This document shows, piece after piece, positions 23,931-36,300 of a DNA stretch of 64,000 nt. Source of the stretch: Dioscorea cayenensis subsp. rotundata (lineage: Eukaryota > Streptophyta > Magnoliopsida > Dioscoreales > Dioscoreaceae); assembly GCF_009730915.1 (NCBI RefSeq), contig NC_052475.1, positions 28,147,016 to 28,211,015 of the forward strand, in the 5' to 3' direction. The position numbers were made by a program, and so were the translations under genes. Under the pieces are notes generated by a model, which saw only the letters and a program-made list of their open reading frames with translations, was not told the origin of the DNA and searched no databases. The number at the start of each line of letters is the position of its first letter. Positions within the stretch are counted from its first letter, which is position 1.

Positions 23931-24002
23931 GGATCCGTGGCGCAATGGTAGCGCGTCTGACTCCAGATCAGAAGGTTGCGTGTTCGATTCACGTCGGGTT
24001 CA
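23931..24002 (+). tRNA. tRNA-Trp (anticodon CCA)
   Basis: A 72-base cloverleaf. Acceptor stem GGATCCG pairs with CGGGTTC (two G-U pairs), D-arm contains GGCGCAATGGTAGCGC, anticodon loop CTCCAGA gives CCA, and the T-arm is TGCGTGTTCGATTCACG with the B box GTTCGATTC. The discriminator base is A. No intron is present, as is usual for plant tRNA-Trp. The upstream context AACAATA supplies the CAA motif favoured at plant tRNA transcription starts. Confidence 0.97.
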
Positions 24003-24007
24003 TTTTT
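24003..24007 (+). terminator. RNA polymerase III terminator
   Basis: Five T residues directly follow the tRNA-Trp discriminator base, the standard Pol III stop. Confidence 0.85.
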
Positions 24008-24635
24008 CCAGAAGTTTCAAACTTTCAATTATGAAAAAACCTCAAATTGAAGGAGACTTGAGAGTTGAGACCTATCTTCTTTAAAATTCCAATTGTAAAA
24101 GATTCACCAACTCGAGATAGATGTTCTTTTTTTTTTTTAGCCACTCCAATTAAAGATCATCTTAAGATTTCAGTTTTAAAGACACAAAACCCTCAAGTCT
24201 CAACTTTAATCATACTAACTGTTGGTATTTTAAAAATCCAAATAAAAAGACTAATTAAACCACTAAATGTTTACTCAAATAGTTTGTTTATCATTGCACA
24301 ATAATCTGACTGATGATTTGAGTATAAAACAAAAAAATTTTGCCATCGAGTTTCCAACTGTCAGAAAGCCAGTTTAAACCATATACAGACATACATTAAT
24401 TCAATTAATGAGGGAAAAATAATCTCAGAATAAACCATCGCAACAAAATCTGAGCATAGTGAAGAAAATATCAACTTTACTCTATTGCTTCCTTTCCTTT
24501 CCTGTTTGCTTACAATTATATACAAAGATTACAGATGAATATTTCCTAGACAAGCTGACAAGCTGAACTTGATCCCTGTCAATGAATATGCACCAATGCG
24601 CAAGAAAACACCTTCTAGAATCTAGACACAATACA
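24008..24635. other. Spacer and 3' region of the minus-strand J-protein gene
   Basis: AT-rich, with no recognisable gene. The part nearest 24636 is probably the 3' UTR of the J-protein gene. A plus-strand frame of 79 codons at 24065-24304 has no family features and is rejected. Confidence 0.55.
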
Positions 24636-27295
24636 TCAGACTGATTCATCGTCATCAGTATCAAGCTCAAGGCCTTCTGCTGCGAGAAGCTGACTAATGA
24701 CCTTCTTCTTGTCTTCCTCGGCCTTTCTCCTCATGATATCTCTTTTCTTGAGAATGAGTGTGTGCCTTTTGAGGGTCGTGTTGAAGTTTTCCAAGGAAGC
24801 CTTCCTCTCCTTGGCCAATATCCTCCTCTCTTCATCAGGATCCATCTATGTGTATATATATACACAACACACATAAATGAGTTCCTCCAAAACCAATCAA
24901 ATCATTCTCTAGAGTGGTGTTTTAATCCAATAGCAACAATGATGAGTTTGATGTGTCAAATGCAGTTGAAATTTATAATATTGCAGTGATTTAAAAAAAC
25001 TGTTAATAAAGTTTAATAAGAAGAGTTTGAGTTGGCGGTATATTTGCCATGGATAACTATGAATAGAGAGGAAGAATGAAGCAAGTTCCTGCCTGATGGT
25101 AGTTGTTGACTACTTGTACACAAAACAACATTTTTATATTTAGATGGATATTAAGTGCTCTTGGAGTGGCCATGGTTTATGGCACACAAGCAGATAAGCC
25201 CTACACAATACAAAGATTGGTGAGATCTGAAGTCGCTGAGGCACAACTAGAAGCAAAAAAATTACCTTTGAACGAGACAGGCGTCGTACACGTAGATTCA
25301 TCTCACGCTGCTGTTGCTCTGCCCAAGCTGCAATAGCCATGTCACCCCGTTGATCAAAAGCTTTTCGTTTCTTCATCAGCCATTCCATCCATGCCTGAGA
25401 TGCCTGATAAAGAGACAAGACAATTTCAGCCAATCAGTATAGGTAAGAGACATCCATGTCTTTGGCCATAGAGGTATTGTGATAATATTTGCATCAGTGT
25501 TGTATTTTACATTTCTGAACCACAATTGAGTTTTGCATCAATTGTCATATGGGACTATTAAACTCATGTCCAGGGTGAATTTGCAATATATTAAAATTGT
25601 GCAGGTAAATCAACAGACTTATGATGATTAAGACAATAACCTTCAGGTAAAGAGATAAATCATAGAGTCCATTGCATTACATATAACATAAAAGTACCTT
25701 CAATGGATTGACACGGTGATCTTTATCATATTGTCGCCTCTTCTCCTCATCCAAAAGAAGCTCATAAGCAGCTTGAATTTTAATAAATCGAACTTCAGCT
25801 GTCTCCCCTTCCTCAAGGGTTCCTCTACCATCATATACTTCAAATCAAATAATTAAAATCAAATCAGTACAAATTCCATAAATGTTAAGCCAGATTTTAC
25901 ACTCAAGTACTAGGATATATCAGCACTTCAACTTCCATTGAGAAGATAATTTGTAACAAGCATAACCACTCCAGGGAAAATTGGGCCTTAAAACAATGGA
26001 AAACAGCCAATGAACCACATGCTCATAGCTGCATGAGGGAATCTACTCTATTTGTGTAGATAGCCCAAGTCATCAAGGTGTTCAATTATTTGAAGTTACA
26101 ATAACAGCTTTGCTGTTAAATGGTGAAAAATAAACACAAGAGCTCAAGTAGGAATTCCGAGAAAAAACACAATGATAAAAAGGAATATCTATATATAGCA
26201 AGTGGCAAAACAGCTATCCTTTCAGCAGCTTCAGCACATGCAATGTTGGACCAACATAGGATGAAGAGATGAAAAAGTAACCATTACACACTCATTACAT
26301 GAGCACCTTATGATGCACGACCATAATTATGAGGAAAAAAAGAAGAAGAAAGAAACATTACCATCTGGATGATAGAACTTAGCCAATCTCCTATAAGCAG
26401 CCTTTATTTTCTCCTCATCTGCATCTCTTTCTAGCTCTGTGGTACCATAGACCAACCTCAGAAATGCCAAGAGACAATTTTTTTGAGCATGCTTCTACCT
26501 TAGAAAATACAGAAAATTTGATATGAAAAGACATAAAAAGGGAATAAATTGAGCACTGTACTCCTCATCCGCGCTCCAGCTCTGTGAAACAATAAGAATA
26601 TTTGAAAAATAATGAAAGCAATAAATCAAAACCCATGAAACAACCAAAACCGAAAATTAGAACAAGAAATGCCAATCAAATGCAGACAAATTCAAAATGA
26701 CCAAATTTTGAACCAAAAATCTGTCATTAAACTCAACCAAATGAAACAAAAAGATTATTTAAGTGATAATTACTATTTACCGCCCAGAGTTTCAAATGGG
26801 AATCCTTCATATCTCTGTTTGGAGACAAAGATTCGCATGCACAGTAAGAATAACCCCAAAAGATAAAAACTTAAACATCAAAAGATATCAAATACAATAG
26901 CAAATGCAGATCATTTACAAATTACATTTCTTGTAGTTCCATAAGAAAGCCAAAAAAAAAGGAGGAACTTTTAATCCAATTCCTGAATATTCCATGAAAT
27001 ATATAGAAAAAAAAAAACATCTAATAAAGTGATTACCAAGGGTTTCATAGGGAGACCTCTCCGAATCCCACTTGGCAACCCTGGTGAGAGTCCTCCGGGG
27101 ACCTCCCCTGGACGCCGGCGCAGTCCTCGGGAGATCATCAACAAAGAAAGGGTGTGCAGTGGCGTACGGTGACCTTCGCGGCCGGACAACAGACCGACCG
27201 GCGAAAGCAAGGCTTGAACGGGCCTGGGAGCGGCGGCAACCGATGAAAGACGAGATCACAGAACTTGGCCTGCATAAAGCCCGCAGATTGCTCAT
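24636..27295 (-). CDS. Organelle-targeted J-domain (DnaJ-like) protein
   Basis: Five exons on the minus strand: 27295-27037, 26436-26362, 25837-25698, 25403-25266 and 24845-24636, in frame, 273 residues. The first about 60 residues are rich in Ser/Arg with few acids, a probable chloroplast or mitochondrial transit peptide. A J domain starts at SPYETLELERDADEEKI (about residue 81) and contains the diagnostic HPD in AKFYHPD (about 109-111), followed by AAYELLLDEEKRRQYD. Next comes a conserved basic region, SQAWMEWLMKKRKAFDQRGD, then RRLSRSK, a charged helical C-terminus and an acidic end (LELDTDDDESV). J proteins stimulate Hsp70 ATPase through HPD. The same architecture is found in an Arabidopsis plastid/mitochondrial J-protein family known to me without a reliable symbol. 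Intron 1 holds duplicated exon fragments (listed separately). Confidence 0.9.
26561..26581 (-). pseudogene. Relic copy of the start of J-protein exon 2
   Basis: On the minus strand, after a CAG acceptor-like triplet, 21 bases read AGCTGGAGCGCGGATGAGGAG, against AGCTAGAAAGAGATGCAGATGAGGAG at the true exon 2 start. It matches ELER..DEE with a five-base deletion that breaks the frame, and no donor site follows. It lies 125 bases from the genuine exon. Confidence 0.5.
26781..26814 (-). pseudogene. Relic or alternative copy of the end of J-protein exon 1
   Basis: On the minus strand, 34 bases between a CAG acceptor and a GTAAAT donor can encode RYEGFPFETLG, resembling the end of exon 1 (SERSPYETL). 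The phase at the donor is compatible with joining to the real exon 2 (giving FETLGELERDADEE), but used after exon 1 it would put an early stop in frame. It could be an old duplicated exon, a cassette exon that triggers mRNA decay, or part of an alternative first exon. Confidence 0.45.
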
Positions 27296-27317
27296 TCTGA
27301 GACCCAGAGAAGGGTTC

Positions 27318-27333
27318 GAATTAGGGTTAGGGT
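27318..27333 (-). promoter_or_regulatory. Telo-box upstream of the J-protein gene
   Basis: AAACCCTAACCCTAA (minus-strand reading) lies about 25-40 bases before the start codon. Interstitial telomere motifs of this kind are common just downstream of transcription starts in plant housekeeping genes. Confidence 0.55.
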
Positions 27334-27739
27334 TTCACGGATGTAATGGAAAGGAGGAGAGGAAGAGGAGGTGGAGCTCGAAGCTCGCCCACGCCAACAC
27401 CAGAGATTCTGGGACACGTGTCACACTAGAGTTTGTGTATCTCGCCAGATGCTGTTTGAGAGAAAGTAGCTGGTTTCTTTTTCTATGAAGCCCTTCAATT
27501 GCCGATTATTTAACTGAAGTTGTATATTTCTATTACAAACAAAAATAGGAGTGTGTGTATATCTATAGTATAAAAGTTTAAAACCACCAGTTACACATGA
27601 ACTTAAATATACTAGGCACACTCTTACTGTGCATTTTTTACAATTTTAAGAGGGTTTTAAAAAAATATTGTATGTAAAATATAATTAAAAAATAATACAA
27701 TTAATCATAACTATTATTGTATATTTCGGATTTTAAAAG

Positions 27740-27900
27740 TTTTTTTTTTTACATTTATTGTATAGATAAATAAATGCAATTAAAATTTTAAATTATTAAT
27801 ATCATAATTAATATAAATAAAAATTTAAATATATTAAAAAATTTATTTGTTCTTTGAAATATTCTAAAAATATATTATATATGTACTTTAATAATATATA
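27740..27900 (+). repeat. Diverged dispersed copy of the approximately 335-bp repeat family
   Basis: It shares, in order and spacing, the landmarks of the tandem units at 44100-45420: AATGCAATTAAA, then TAT(T)A(G)TAAT.(T)CATAATTAAT, then AAATATTTAA-like, then TTGTTC(T/C)TTGAAAT, then TTATA(C/T)AT.TACTTTAA. It is more diverged than the tandem units are from each other. Confidence 0.5.
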
Positions 27901-28819
27901 TAAATGTATAAATTATATATATATATATATATTCACAAATTTATATAATTGAAAAAGTTAAAATATATATTTTTATGTTATGGATCGGAACAAATTCGGA
28001 GACAAGCTTTAGGAAGCAGAAAATGATTTCAATCCATATAAAGATAAAAATTATTTTATGTATTTTTAAAAAAATATATATAATTTTATCATGGGTTTAT
28101 AAACTTATGTGTAAACAAATATTATTTTTACCTGTAATATTAGAGGTATAAAATCAGAAGAAAAAAAATTACTTTTTAAAAATTAATTTGCAAGCCAGTT
28201 GCGCTTAATTGCCTTAGTTTTACTGGTAATTTAGTAAACCTAAGTCCATAATGTAACGATAATAAAACCTCAAACTTGTCAAAAGATGAATATGATAAAT
28301 TTATGAGCAGAACTAACAAAGATTTAAGCTATTTTTAATTTTGATAATAAAATTATTAAACTTTGACCCAATATAAAAATAATTAATAATTTTTTTAAGC
28401 TTGCACTTATTCAAATTTGTATATTTAAAAAAACTATATATATATATATATATATATGCCATGATAAACCGCTAGACCACTAATAAAAACAAGACATGCA
28501 CAAACTTCAGCAGAGTAAGTGAGAATAAAATCCGTGTATATGCAGGTACTAGAATCAAAAGATCAGGTTATCATTAGACCATTTAATAGCTAGTACTCAT
28601 AAAAATATTGTTAAAAAAGGATCTTTTTAATAAACCAAAGTTTAGTAGTAACTTTAAATAAACCGTTCATACATACGGAATCTGTTTGTATCCGACCAGC
28701 CGAATCTCCATTTATCTGGCAAAATTAGATCGAACTCACATTTCTCACTCGAATCAAGCAACTTTTTTTTTTAGAAAGGCGACAAGCACCATCTCAGGAA
28801 CATGTTGCGTGCACGTATG

Positions 28820-28985
28820 GGGAGTAAGGCTCAATGCCGACCCATGTGCCCTCACCTTGTGTAGGACATGAGGTTCGATCTCAGGTCCTCTCCGAAATAA
28901 ATGCCTTACATAAAAGACCAAATACTAATTGACTCAAAGGCTGTTGGTTGAATAAAACAACTTATGATCCCAACCCAATAAAGGC
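28820..28985 (+). repeat. Dispersed repeat, SINE-like (copy 1)
   Basis: It contains GAGGTTCGATCTCAGGTCC, which resembles a Pol III B box, followed about 60 bases later by GACCAAATACTAATTGACTCAAAGG. The same landmarks recur at 48315-48420 and, inverted, at 51590-51660. No clear poly-A tail or target duplication was found, so class assignment is tentative. Confidence 0.4.
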
Positions 28986-29158
28986 TGTAGATGAAGCATA
29001 TTAAACTAATAGTTAAAAAAAAAAAAAAAGTCACTTTGATGAGTCGCTTTTCTTGGTCTCTATTTTAATTCCACGTAATCATTGTATTTTTAGTGACACC
29101 AAACCAAAGGGCGGCTTCTTGGCTTCTCTGTCGTAACTCTCACCTCAGTACCTCGGCC

Positions 29159-32100
29159 ATGGCTCATCTATGGCGGCGGCCAGGTGGATCAGTGCCGGCG
29201 GCGGCTTTGAGGCGGATCTTCCTCACTGGAGGTCGAAGAGCATCTTCATCGTCCTCCGCGGCGCCACCGGAGCTCCCGCCATTCGATCATGTGCCACGGC
29301 CTTACAAGGGAATGCTGGGAGATGAGATTCTCCGAAAACGTCAGAGATTTCTCGGGCCTTCTATCTTCTATTACTACCAGAAACCAGTAATCAAATCTAT
29401 CTATCTTTCTTTCTGTGGATCTATATATTTGCATGGATCTTTAGTTTATGTAGTGATATGGCTGGAAATGTTTGGATTTGAATTATGTTTATGTGGTTTG
29501 CTGTGAAGTTTGGGCAGTAACTGAGTGACAGTGCTGCTGTGATTTTTAAAGGTGAATAAACCACATATCATAAATAAAAGCAATGCTGTGATTTTGGATT
29601 CTGGTTTTCAGACTAAAATTTAAAGCATAAGGGGATTGCTGTAAGACAGAAGTTAACATTGATTTTTGTAGAAATTTGAACATTTATTGGATTTGAAAAA
29701 CTTCATATTGATGAATGATAAACATTGGGATAATTGTTTTCGTTTCAGCTCAATATTGTGGAAGGGAAGATGCAGTATCTGTATGATGAAAATGGGAAAC
29801 GTTATCTTGATGCAATTGCTGGAATTGTGACTGTTTCATGCGGGCATTGCCATCCTGATGTGGTAGATGCTGTGATAGAACAGAGCAAAATACTCCAACA
29901 TGCCACCACTATATACCTTCACCATGCTATTGTTGAGTTTGCGGAAGCTCTGGCATCAAAGATGCCTGGAAATCTCAAGGTATAGTGTGAAAGTTGGTTT
30001 TTTTTTTTCTCCCTGCGAGATTTTATCCATTTAATCAACTGATTTTACTGAAGCCATAAGGGAGATATTTCAATTTGTTTGGTGTATGTCTGGGTGCAAT
30101 CAGTGTGAAATGTTGTTGTTGCTATCTTGACAAAAGATTTTTTTTTTCTTCCCTCCAAGAGCTAGTTAGCCAGAACCTTTAATAGTTTTTTGTTAGATTT
30201 TGCTGAACTATAAAGATCTAGAAGTTGAATGTCATTGACACTGGCAGGATGTGTAGATTTTTCGTCCTGAGTTAAACAAGACATCAAGGTCAAAATCTTG
30301 GTAATAAGTTAGTCATCTTACTTTTCAGTTTGATCTCCAGTTTCCATCCCAGATAGGATGGAATCATAAGGCGTTTGCTTTATAGTTCCATTCATTTGAC
30401 ACCTGGCTTTTGGCCAACGTATGTGATTCAAATGTAGAACATTTGGGTATTAATCGTTGCTGCAACCATGTGGTAAGCATTCCTATCTGGAAATTTTCTT
30501 TGGTGGGTGTTTGGTACGTTTATCTGAAGGATCATCAGCAGCTATTTTTTAATTCTTTAGTACTGTTTGTTCTTTATTTTTATGGTGTCTAAAATTGTTT
30601 CTTTTCTTTATCCTCTTGTGTGCTACTATCTTGAAATATCCTTCAATTTGTTTATAATTGAAATATTAATTCTTTTTAAATAAGATTGGTACATTCTTCC
30701 TGTAATTCATCAATTGTGTTTTTCTTTCTTTCTATTTTTGTAATTGCAGGTTGTTTATGTTGTAAATTCTGGGACAGAAGCAAATGAGTTGGCAATGTTG
30801 ATGGCTCGGTTATATAGTGGTAATCTTAGTATGATTGCTTTGAGAAATGCCTACCACGGGGGAAGTTCAGGAACAATAGGGCTGACAGCACTGCAAACTT
30901 GGAAGTACCCCATACCTCAAGTTCAGTACAACATGAAACAAATTATGTAGTCAATTGATATTGGTTATGCTCACTGAATTTCTCTAATGACCTAGTGTGT
31001 GCCATGTTTTCTGAAATAAGCTCGCAGTTTCAGCTAGAAAAAAAAGAGTAGAAAAATGTATATATTGTATGCCATTCCCATGAATCTTCAATGCGCATTC
31101 TGCTGCATCTAGGCCAAGCTGCTTTGCTTTAAGATATCACATGAAAAAGATTTTGCATGTTTGTGTCTCTAATCTATATTACATCACTAAGATTTTTTCA
31201 CCTCTGAATGTCCTTAGGGTGAGATTCATCATGTTATGAATCCGAATCCATATCGAGGAGCCTTTGGCTCTGACGCTGTTTCTTATGCCAAAGAAGTAGA
31301 GGATCACATCAACTTCGGGTCTTCTGGAAACATTGCTGGTTTTATTGCAGAAACATTTCAGGTCTAAGTTTTATTTTCTTTGGACTGGGACAGAAGTAGT
31401 GAATCAACCTCACAAGGGAATGTTATCTTCAAATATTGAAACTCTTCTCTCTACATATCTTACTTCATTCTTGCAGGGTGCTGGGGGTGCAGTGGAATTG
31501 GCACCAGGGTATCTCAAGTTAGTCTATGATATGGTGCGAAAGGCTGGCGGGGTTTGCATAGCTGATGAAGTACAAAGTGGATTCGGCCGCACTGGCAGCC
31601 ATTACTGGGGCTTTGAGACACAAGGTGTCATTCCGGACATTGTCACAATGGCAAAGGTATGTCACTTGCTTACGTCCAGTAAAACTTTCATAACTTCATC
31701 ATTCAACATGAAACACACAATTAAGTCTAACATCATCCAACAGAAAGTTCACCCCAATTCATGACTGTTTACTCCATTGGCTCATGATTATAATGAGCAT
31801 ATTACAGGGTATCGGTAATGGTCTGCCTTTAGGAGCTGTGGTCACAACACCTGAGATAGCACAAGTGTTGTCAAAGAAGATTCAATTTAACACTTTTGGT
31901 GGGAACCCAGTTTGCTCTGCCGGTGGTCTTGCAGTCCTCAAAGTTATTGACAAGGAAAAACGGCAAGAGCACTGTGCTAGTGTTGGTTCCCACTTAATTG
32001 AAAGATTGAAGACTCTTCAACAAAAGCATGAAAGTAATACTCTTTTCTATGGCTCTTCGAATTTTCTTCTATAAGCTAAATATTCAAACTTGTGTCCACA

Positions 32101-32518
32101 GTCATAGGAGATGTCAGAGGCAGGGGACTGATGTTGGGAGTGGAATTTGTGACAGATAGGAAGGAGAAGACACCTGCAAAAGCAGAGGCAGCAGTACTAT
32201 TAGAAAAGCTCAAAGGTATGAACTTTATTCACGCCCTTAAATTTATTGATCACTGCCTCAGCATTGGAGAATTTTTATCATTTGTAGATCTTGGAGTGTT
32301 GGTTGGGAAAGGAGGTTTGCACGGAAATGTCTTCAGAATAAAACCACCGATGTGCTTCACCAAGGATGATGCAGGTTCTTGTCTAATAACGCTCTGTTAA
32401 TGAACTGATGCGAAATGAAGTTTCTTATATCATGTATGTTTAAAAGAAATTCTTTCTTTGTTTCTTTTCCATAGATTTCCTTGTGGATGCTCTGGACTAT
32501 GCTATCTCAGGAATGTGA
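29159..32518 (+). CDS. AGT2: Mitochondrial alanine-glyoxylate aminotransferase 2 homologue
   Basis: Nine exons: 29159-29386, 29749-29979, 30750-30920, 31218-31361, 31477-31656, 31808-32033, 32102-32215, 32288-32374, 32475-32518, joining in frame to 474 residues (plant AGT2 about 476). The N-terminal 40 residues ([11 protein letters not shown], then Ser-rich) are a probable mitochondrial presequence. The rest is a class-III PLP aminotransferase: YLDAIAGI and [11 protein letters not shown] early, [11 protein letters not shown] (phosphate-binding region), [12 protein letters not shown] with the PLP-binding Asp288, TMAK ending in the Schiff-base Lys318, then [11 protein letters not shown] and NTFGGNPV. 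The likely reaction is transfer of an amino group from alanine (or beta-alanine/other amines) to glyoxylate or pyruvate; the exact substrate of plant homologues is less settled. A frame upstream of 29159 is open but lacks an ATG. Intron 3 uses the donor CAA|GTTCAG. Confidence 0.94.
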
Positions 32519-33373
32519 AGAAACAACGATGCAATCCAATGTTTCAAGCACCAAAACATCGTGGAGTAAGTGTTTGGATATATTTGGTTTTCAGTTTGAT
32601 GTATTAGAGTGAGGATGTGGAAAAGAATGGTGCTGCAATTTGATCAGGTTTGAGAATGAGGACACTTGGTAGATTGTTCAGTTACAAATAATTGACAGGC
32701 ATTGACAAGTTTGTAATATTGGACAGTTATCAATATGCGAACTTTGTGAAATAAAGCATAGCCTTTCTTTCTTCCATCTTAAGTTGACTCCAACGTCCAA
32801 TTTAACAGTTAGATGAGATCTTGAACATTTCTGTGTTCTTGCTTTCCCTTTTGTGTGTTTTGAATATAATCCTACAAAATCTATTTACATATTACAGAAA
32901 CCAATATAAATAGAAATGTTAATCTAGTTTTGTTAAACAATTTAAAAACGCCCAAATTTTAGTGTCCAATCACAATACAGACTTATTTTAATTTTATTGT
33001 CCAATCACAATATACACTTTATTTTTGTTTTACACCTGCAAGTTTACAATGCCTCATGTTGTTTTTCCCTATGATTCCCACACAGTTAATAAAACACTGG
33101 TCAACATTTCAACGAAATCCACAGCTCCATGTTGTTAAGCATTCAACATTTCCCTTCATGCTCAAAATGAAATGAAGAACCCTTACCATGGTACAATTAG
33201 GCCAATACACCAGCATTAGTACCAACGCACAACAAATAGCCTTCAAAATGACATTGCATGTTAGTTTGGGAATGATGAATGTGAGGCTTGGATTAAAACT
33301 GGAGAGACCATCAGCCAGAACTGGAAAGAAATTACATATATGTACATCAACAAATTAGAGATTGGTCTTATTT
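32519..33373. other. Spacer between convergent AGT2 and ATG14 genes
   Basis: This holds the 3' UTRs of both genes. A short direct duplication around GTCCAATCACAATA lies at about 32965-33015 (two copies 37 bases apart). No gene was seen. Confidence 0.6.
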
Positions 33374-36300
33374 TCATTTCTTTGTTGCATCTGTGAACAT
33401 AGCACGGGTCCAATGTTCAGTGTCTTCAACTTGTGATGGCGGAGGTGGGAGGGTAGGATGCTCAACTAGATCCCACTCCTCCACAAGACTTTCAATTTTC
33501 CCCAACCCGGCCATATCAGCGGAGTATAAGAAGCTTGCGGTAGAGTTTGAAAGGTTGTTATTGATAACATTTGGCTGATGAACAATACAATAGGAGACAT
33601 AAAATAAGCCTGATAGTTTTATTCATATAATGTAAGGAACAAAACACAGTACAATACAAGAGTCTGAGCCTTTTACCCTGATAGGGGTGATATGCGTGCT
33701 CCCTGCTAAACTAGATGAAACTACTGAATTTGCATGGCAAACTGATTTGTTCAGCCTCTGCGTTCGCTTGTCTGATCTGCAGAAAATGAGAAAAGCCTTG
33801 TCTTTGCATCAAGTAACAACTAGTTCAGTTTGTATCCTACAAACTCAAGCACAGAATAAAACTCTAGGAAAAAGATGAAGGTGATAAGATACTGGTTTTC
33901 TTGGCCCAAGCACCTTGAGTTAATAACGCTCTAAATTTCATAAGAAAGGGGTATGGTTTTCATAGCCTTTCAAAGCAAAGAATGATGACTAATTCAAGGA
34001 TTGGATGCAAAGAAATAGAAAATGGGGAAGCATATACCAACAACTGCGAGGTAATTCTAACTTGAGAATTTCTGTTCGAGTTTAACCAAGATAAATGATC
34101 AATCTCTACTAGGCCAAAAAATACAAGAGCATATATACCAAAAAGAAATGGAAGGAACCGCCATTTTTGTACCTTGCGTGTGCATGCTTCAATGAAAACA
34201 CGGAGTGCCTTTCTTTTGAAGAAGATAGAGTGGCCAGGAGCTTTGCAAACGCTTCAAAAGTAGTTGCTTCCACAGGTATATCCAAACCTAAGGAGTTGTA
34301 GCAATATGCAGTAATGCATGCAACACTCTTCTTAAGTAATGATATTCCTTTTTGCAATTCTTTGTGAGTCTCAATAGTGTGGGGAGATGCAGAAGAATAA
34401 TTAAAGCTATTGGCTCCAGAAGAATCCAGATAAGGTCTCCTTTCAGACTCCACCGAGGCCACGCCAAAGTTACTGCATCCTCTGTCTGACCATGAATTGT
34501 CACCACCAGAGGAGCAAAAATTTTGGCGTGGGATAAAGAGTGGATATTCCTTGCTGCAAAACAAAGGATACAAATTGGCATCATATAGGGCTCCATTTGC
34601 TAAAAATAATTATTCCAAACCAAATGAAAGCACCTTGGTGAAGATGGCCGTGCATCCCAATATGAATCTCGTTGCCATATACGAGAACATGAACCCTGAG
34701 AAAAATTTTCAGCATTGAAAAGTAGACAACCACCAAGAATCCATTACATTAAACAAAATACAGAATAGAGGTGAATAATTGAATGTATAACAGCTGTGGC
34801 AAAGCTTACCGCAAACCCTGCATTATGAAGAGCAGGAGCAGCCAGGTTTGGGACTAAAAGATTCAATAGTTGGACCATGTACCTGTTCTTGAGCAATAAA
34901 CAAATACTTTAGTACATAGTGCATGCTAAAATTGGGAATTGCAAGATCTGAAATCATTAAGGCTGCATAGGAATCTGGAATGACTTAAGGCTGCATAGAA
35001 TGCAAGGTTCCCTAAAATTGCTTCAGCATGGGTGTGTTTATGGAAATGGAAAAGCATGCAAAGCCTTAATGATGACCCTACAAACCTCTGGGGCATGTAA
35101 CCAGGAACATTTACAGATAGTAATTAGATGTTACACTCTGGGTACAATGACTCCACATAAGTCATTATAGATTCACAATTAAACTATTGCCTGAGTTCTT
35201 TTAGTTAATTCTCTTATTATGACTATTATTAACATTGTTTTCCCAACAAAAATAGCATAAAAAGTGGTTTTCCAAAAAGCCATACCAAAGAATATCTTTG
35301 AGAAGAAGCAAGCAACTTTAGTTATTTTATAAATATGATGATATATCAGAAACTTAACTGCTAACAAAATACTTAGAAGTTTCAAACTTTAGCGTGCCAA
35401 AGAAATTTATTTTAATCACATTATTATCATAACATTGCAGAACAGACAAGATAAAATTAACGATATCATATAAGAAGAAAAGCGCAACCAAACCACAAAG
35501 ATGTACAGTTCAGGATGCTAGTTAATATAGGAATACTTGAGCAAAAAGAAAACAACCCCAGTGAGGCTGCAAGCTCTTCAGATGGGACAGAATGCGGATC
35601 AAGCCCCCTAGGCAAGCGTGCATAGCATATTTGATCATACAAGCCACCATAACCATCATTCTTCTCTCCATCTGCATTCACCTAAAAAAAGAAGGGAAGA
35701 CCTTAACATTTCTTTGAATGCCAACTGGTGAATAAACTTCTGCACAAAACCTTAAAATTAGTTATACTGAGTTGATCAAAGTAAATTCAATGCTTACTCG
35801 ATGCATTGGAAACAATCTACAGATATGTTTCACAACCACAGACTGCTTATGTAGACGTTCAGAAGTGATTGCCATCTGTATTAACAATTAATGAGATCCA
35901 CAAGTGACAAACAAACATAGCCAAAAAGGGGGGAAATTGTATACTGTGCATAATAAAGAAGTATCATAATAACAACCCTGCTAAGCTAGCAATGCTAAGG
36001 CAACCCAACCAAAAGAGTTTTGAATGGTTAAAATCAGTAATTATTTCACAACAAACTATGTTTGAAGAAAAAAAGTAGGAATTAATAATGACACTTGAAC
36101 TCAAAAAACAGGCCTGAAAATATCCGACCATCAAAGTGCTTCAAGATAATTCTATAAAGTAGTTTATATGAGAGAACTTACAAGACCCAAGTTTTGGGTG
36201 CAGATGAAGTTGGGATAATACTTCTCCAACACATCCAGACGTTTTTGTTCTAACTGACAGTGAAAAAAGAAGTATTAGACCAAAGTTCAAAATTACAAAA

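Larger units (their letters stand above)
27500..29090. other. AT-rich intergenic DNA between divergent J-protein and AGT2 genes
   Basis: No gene was recognised. AT-dinucleotide runs lie near 27915-27932 and 28437-28457. A relic of a repeat family that is tandem at 44100-45420 lies at about 27740-27900, and a dispersed repeat lies at about 28820-28985 (both listed separately). Confidence 0.6.

Noticed and set aside
30410-30592. 60-codon frame inside AGT2 intron 2
   Set aside because: Intronic, hydrophobic by T-richness, no family feature.
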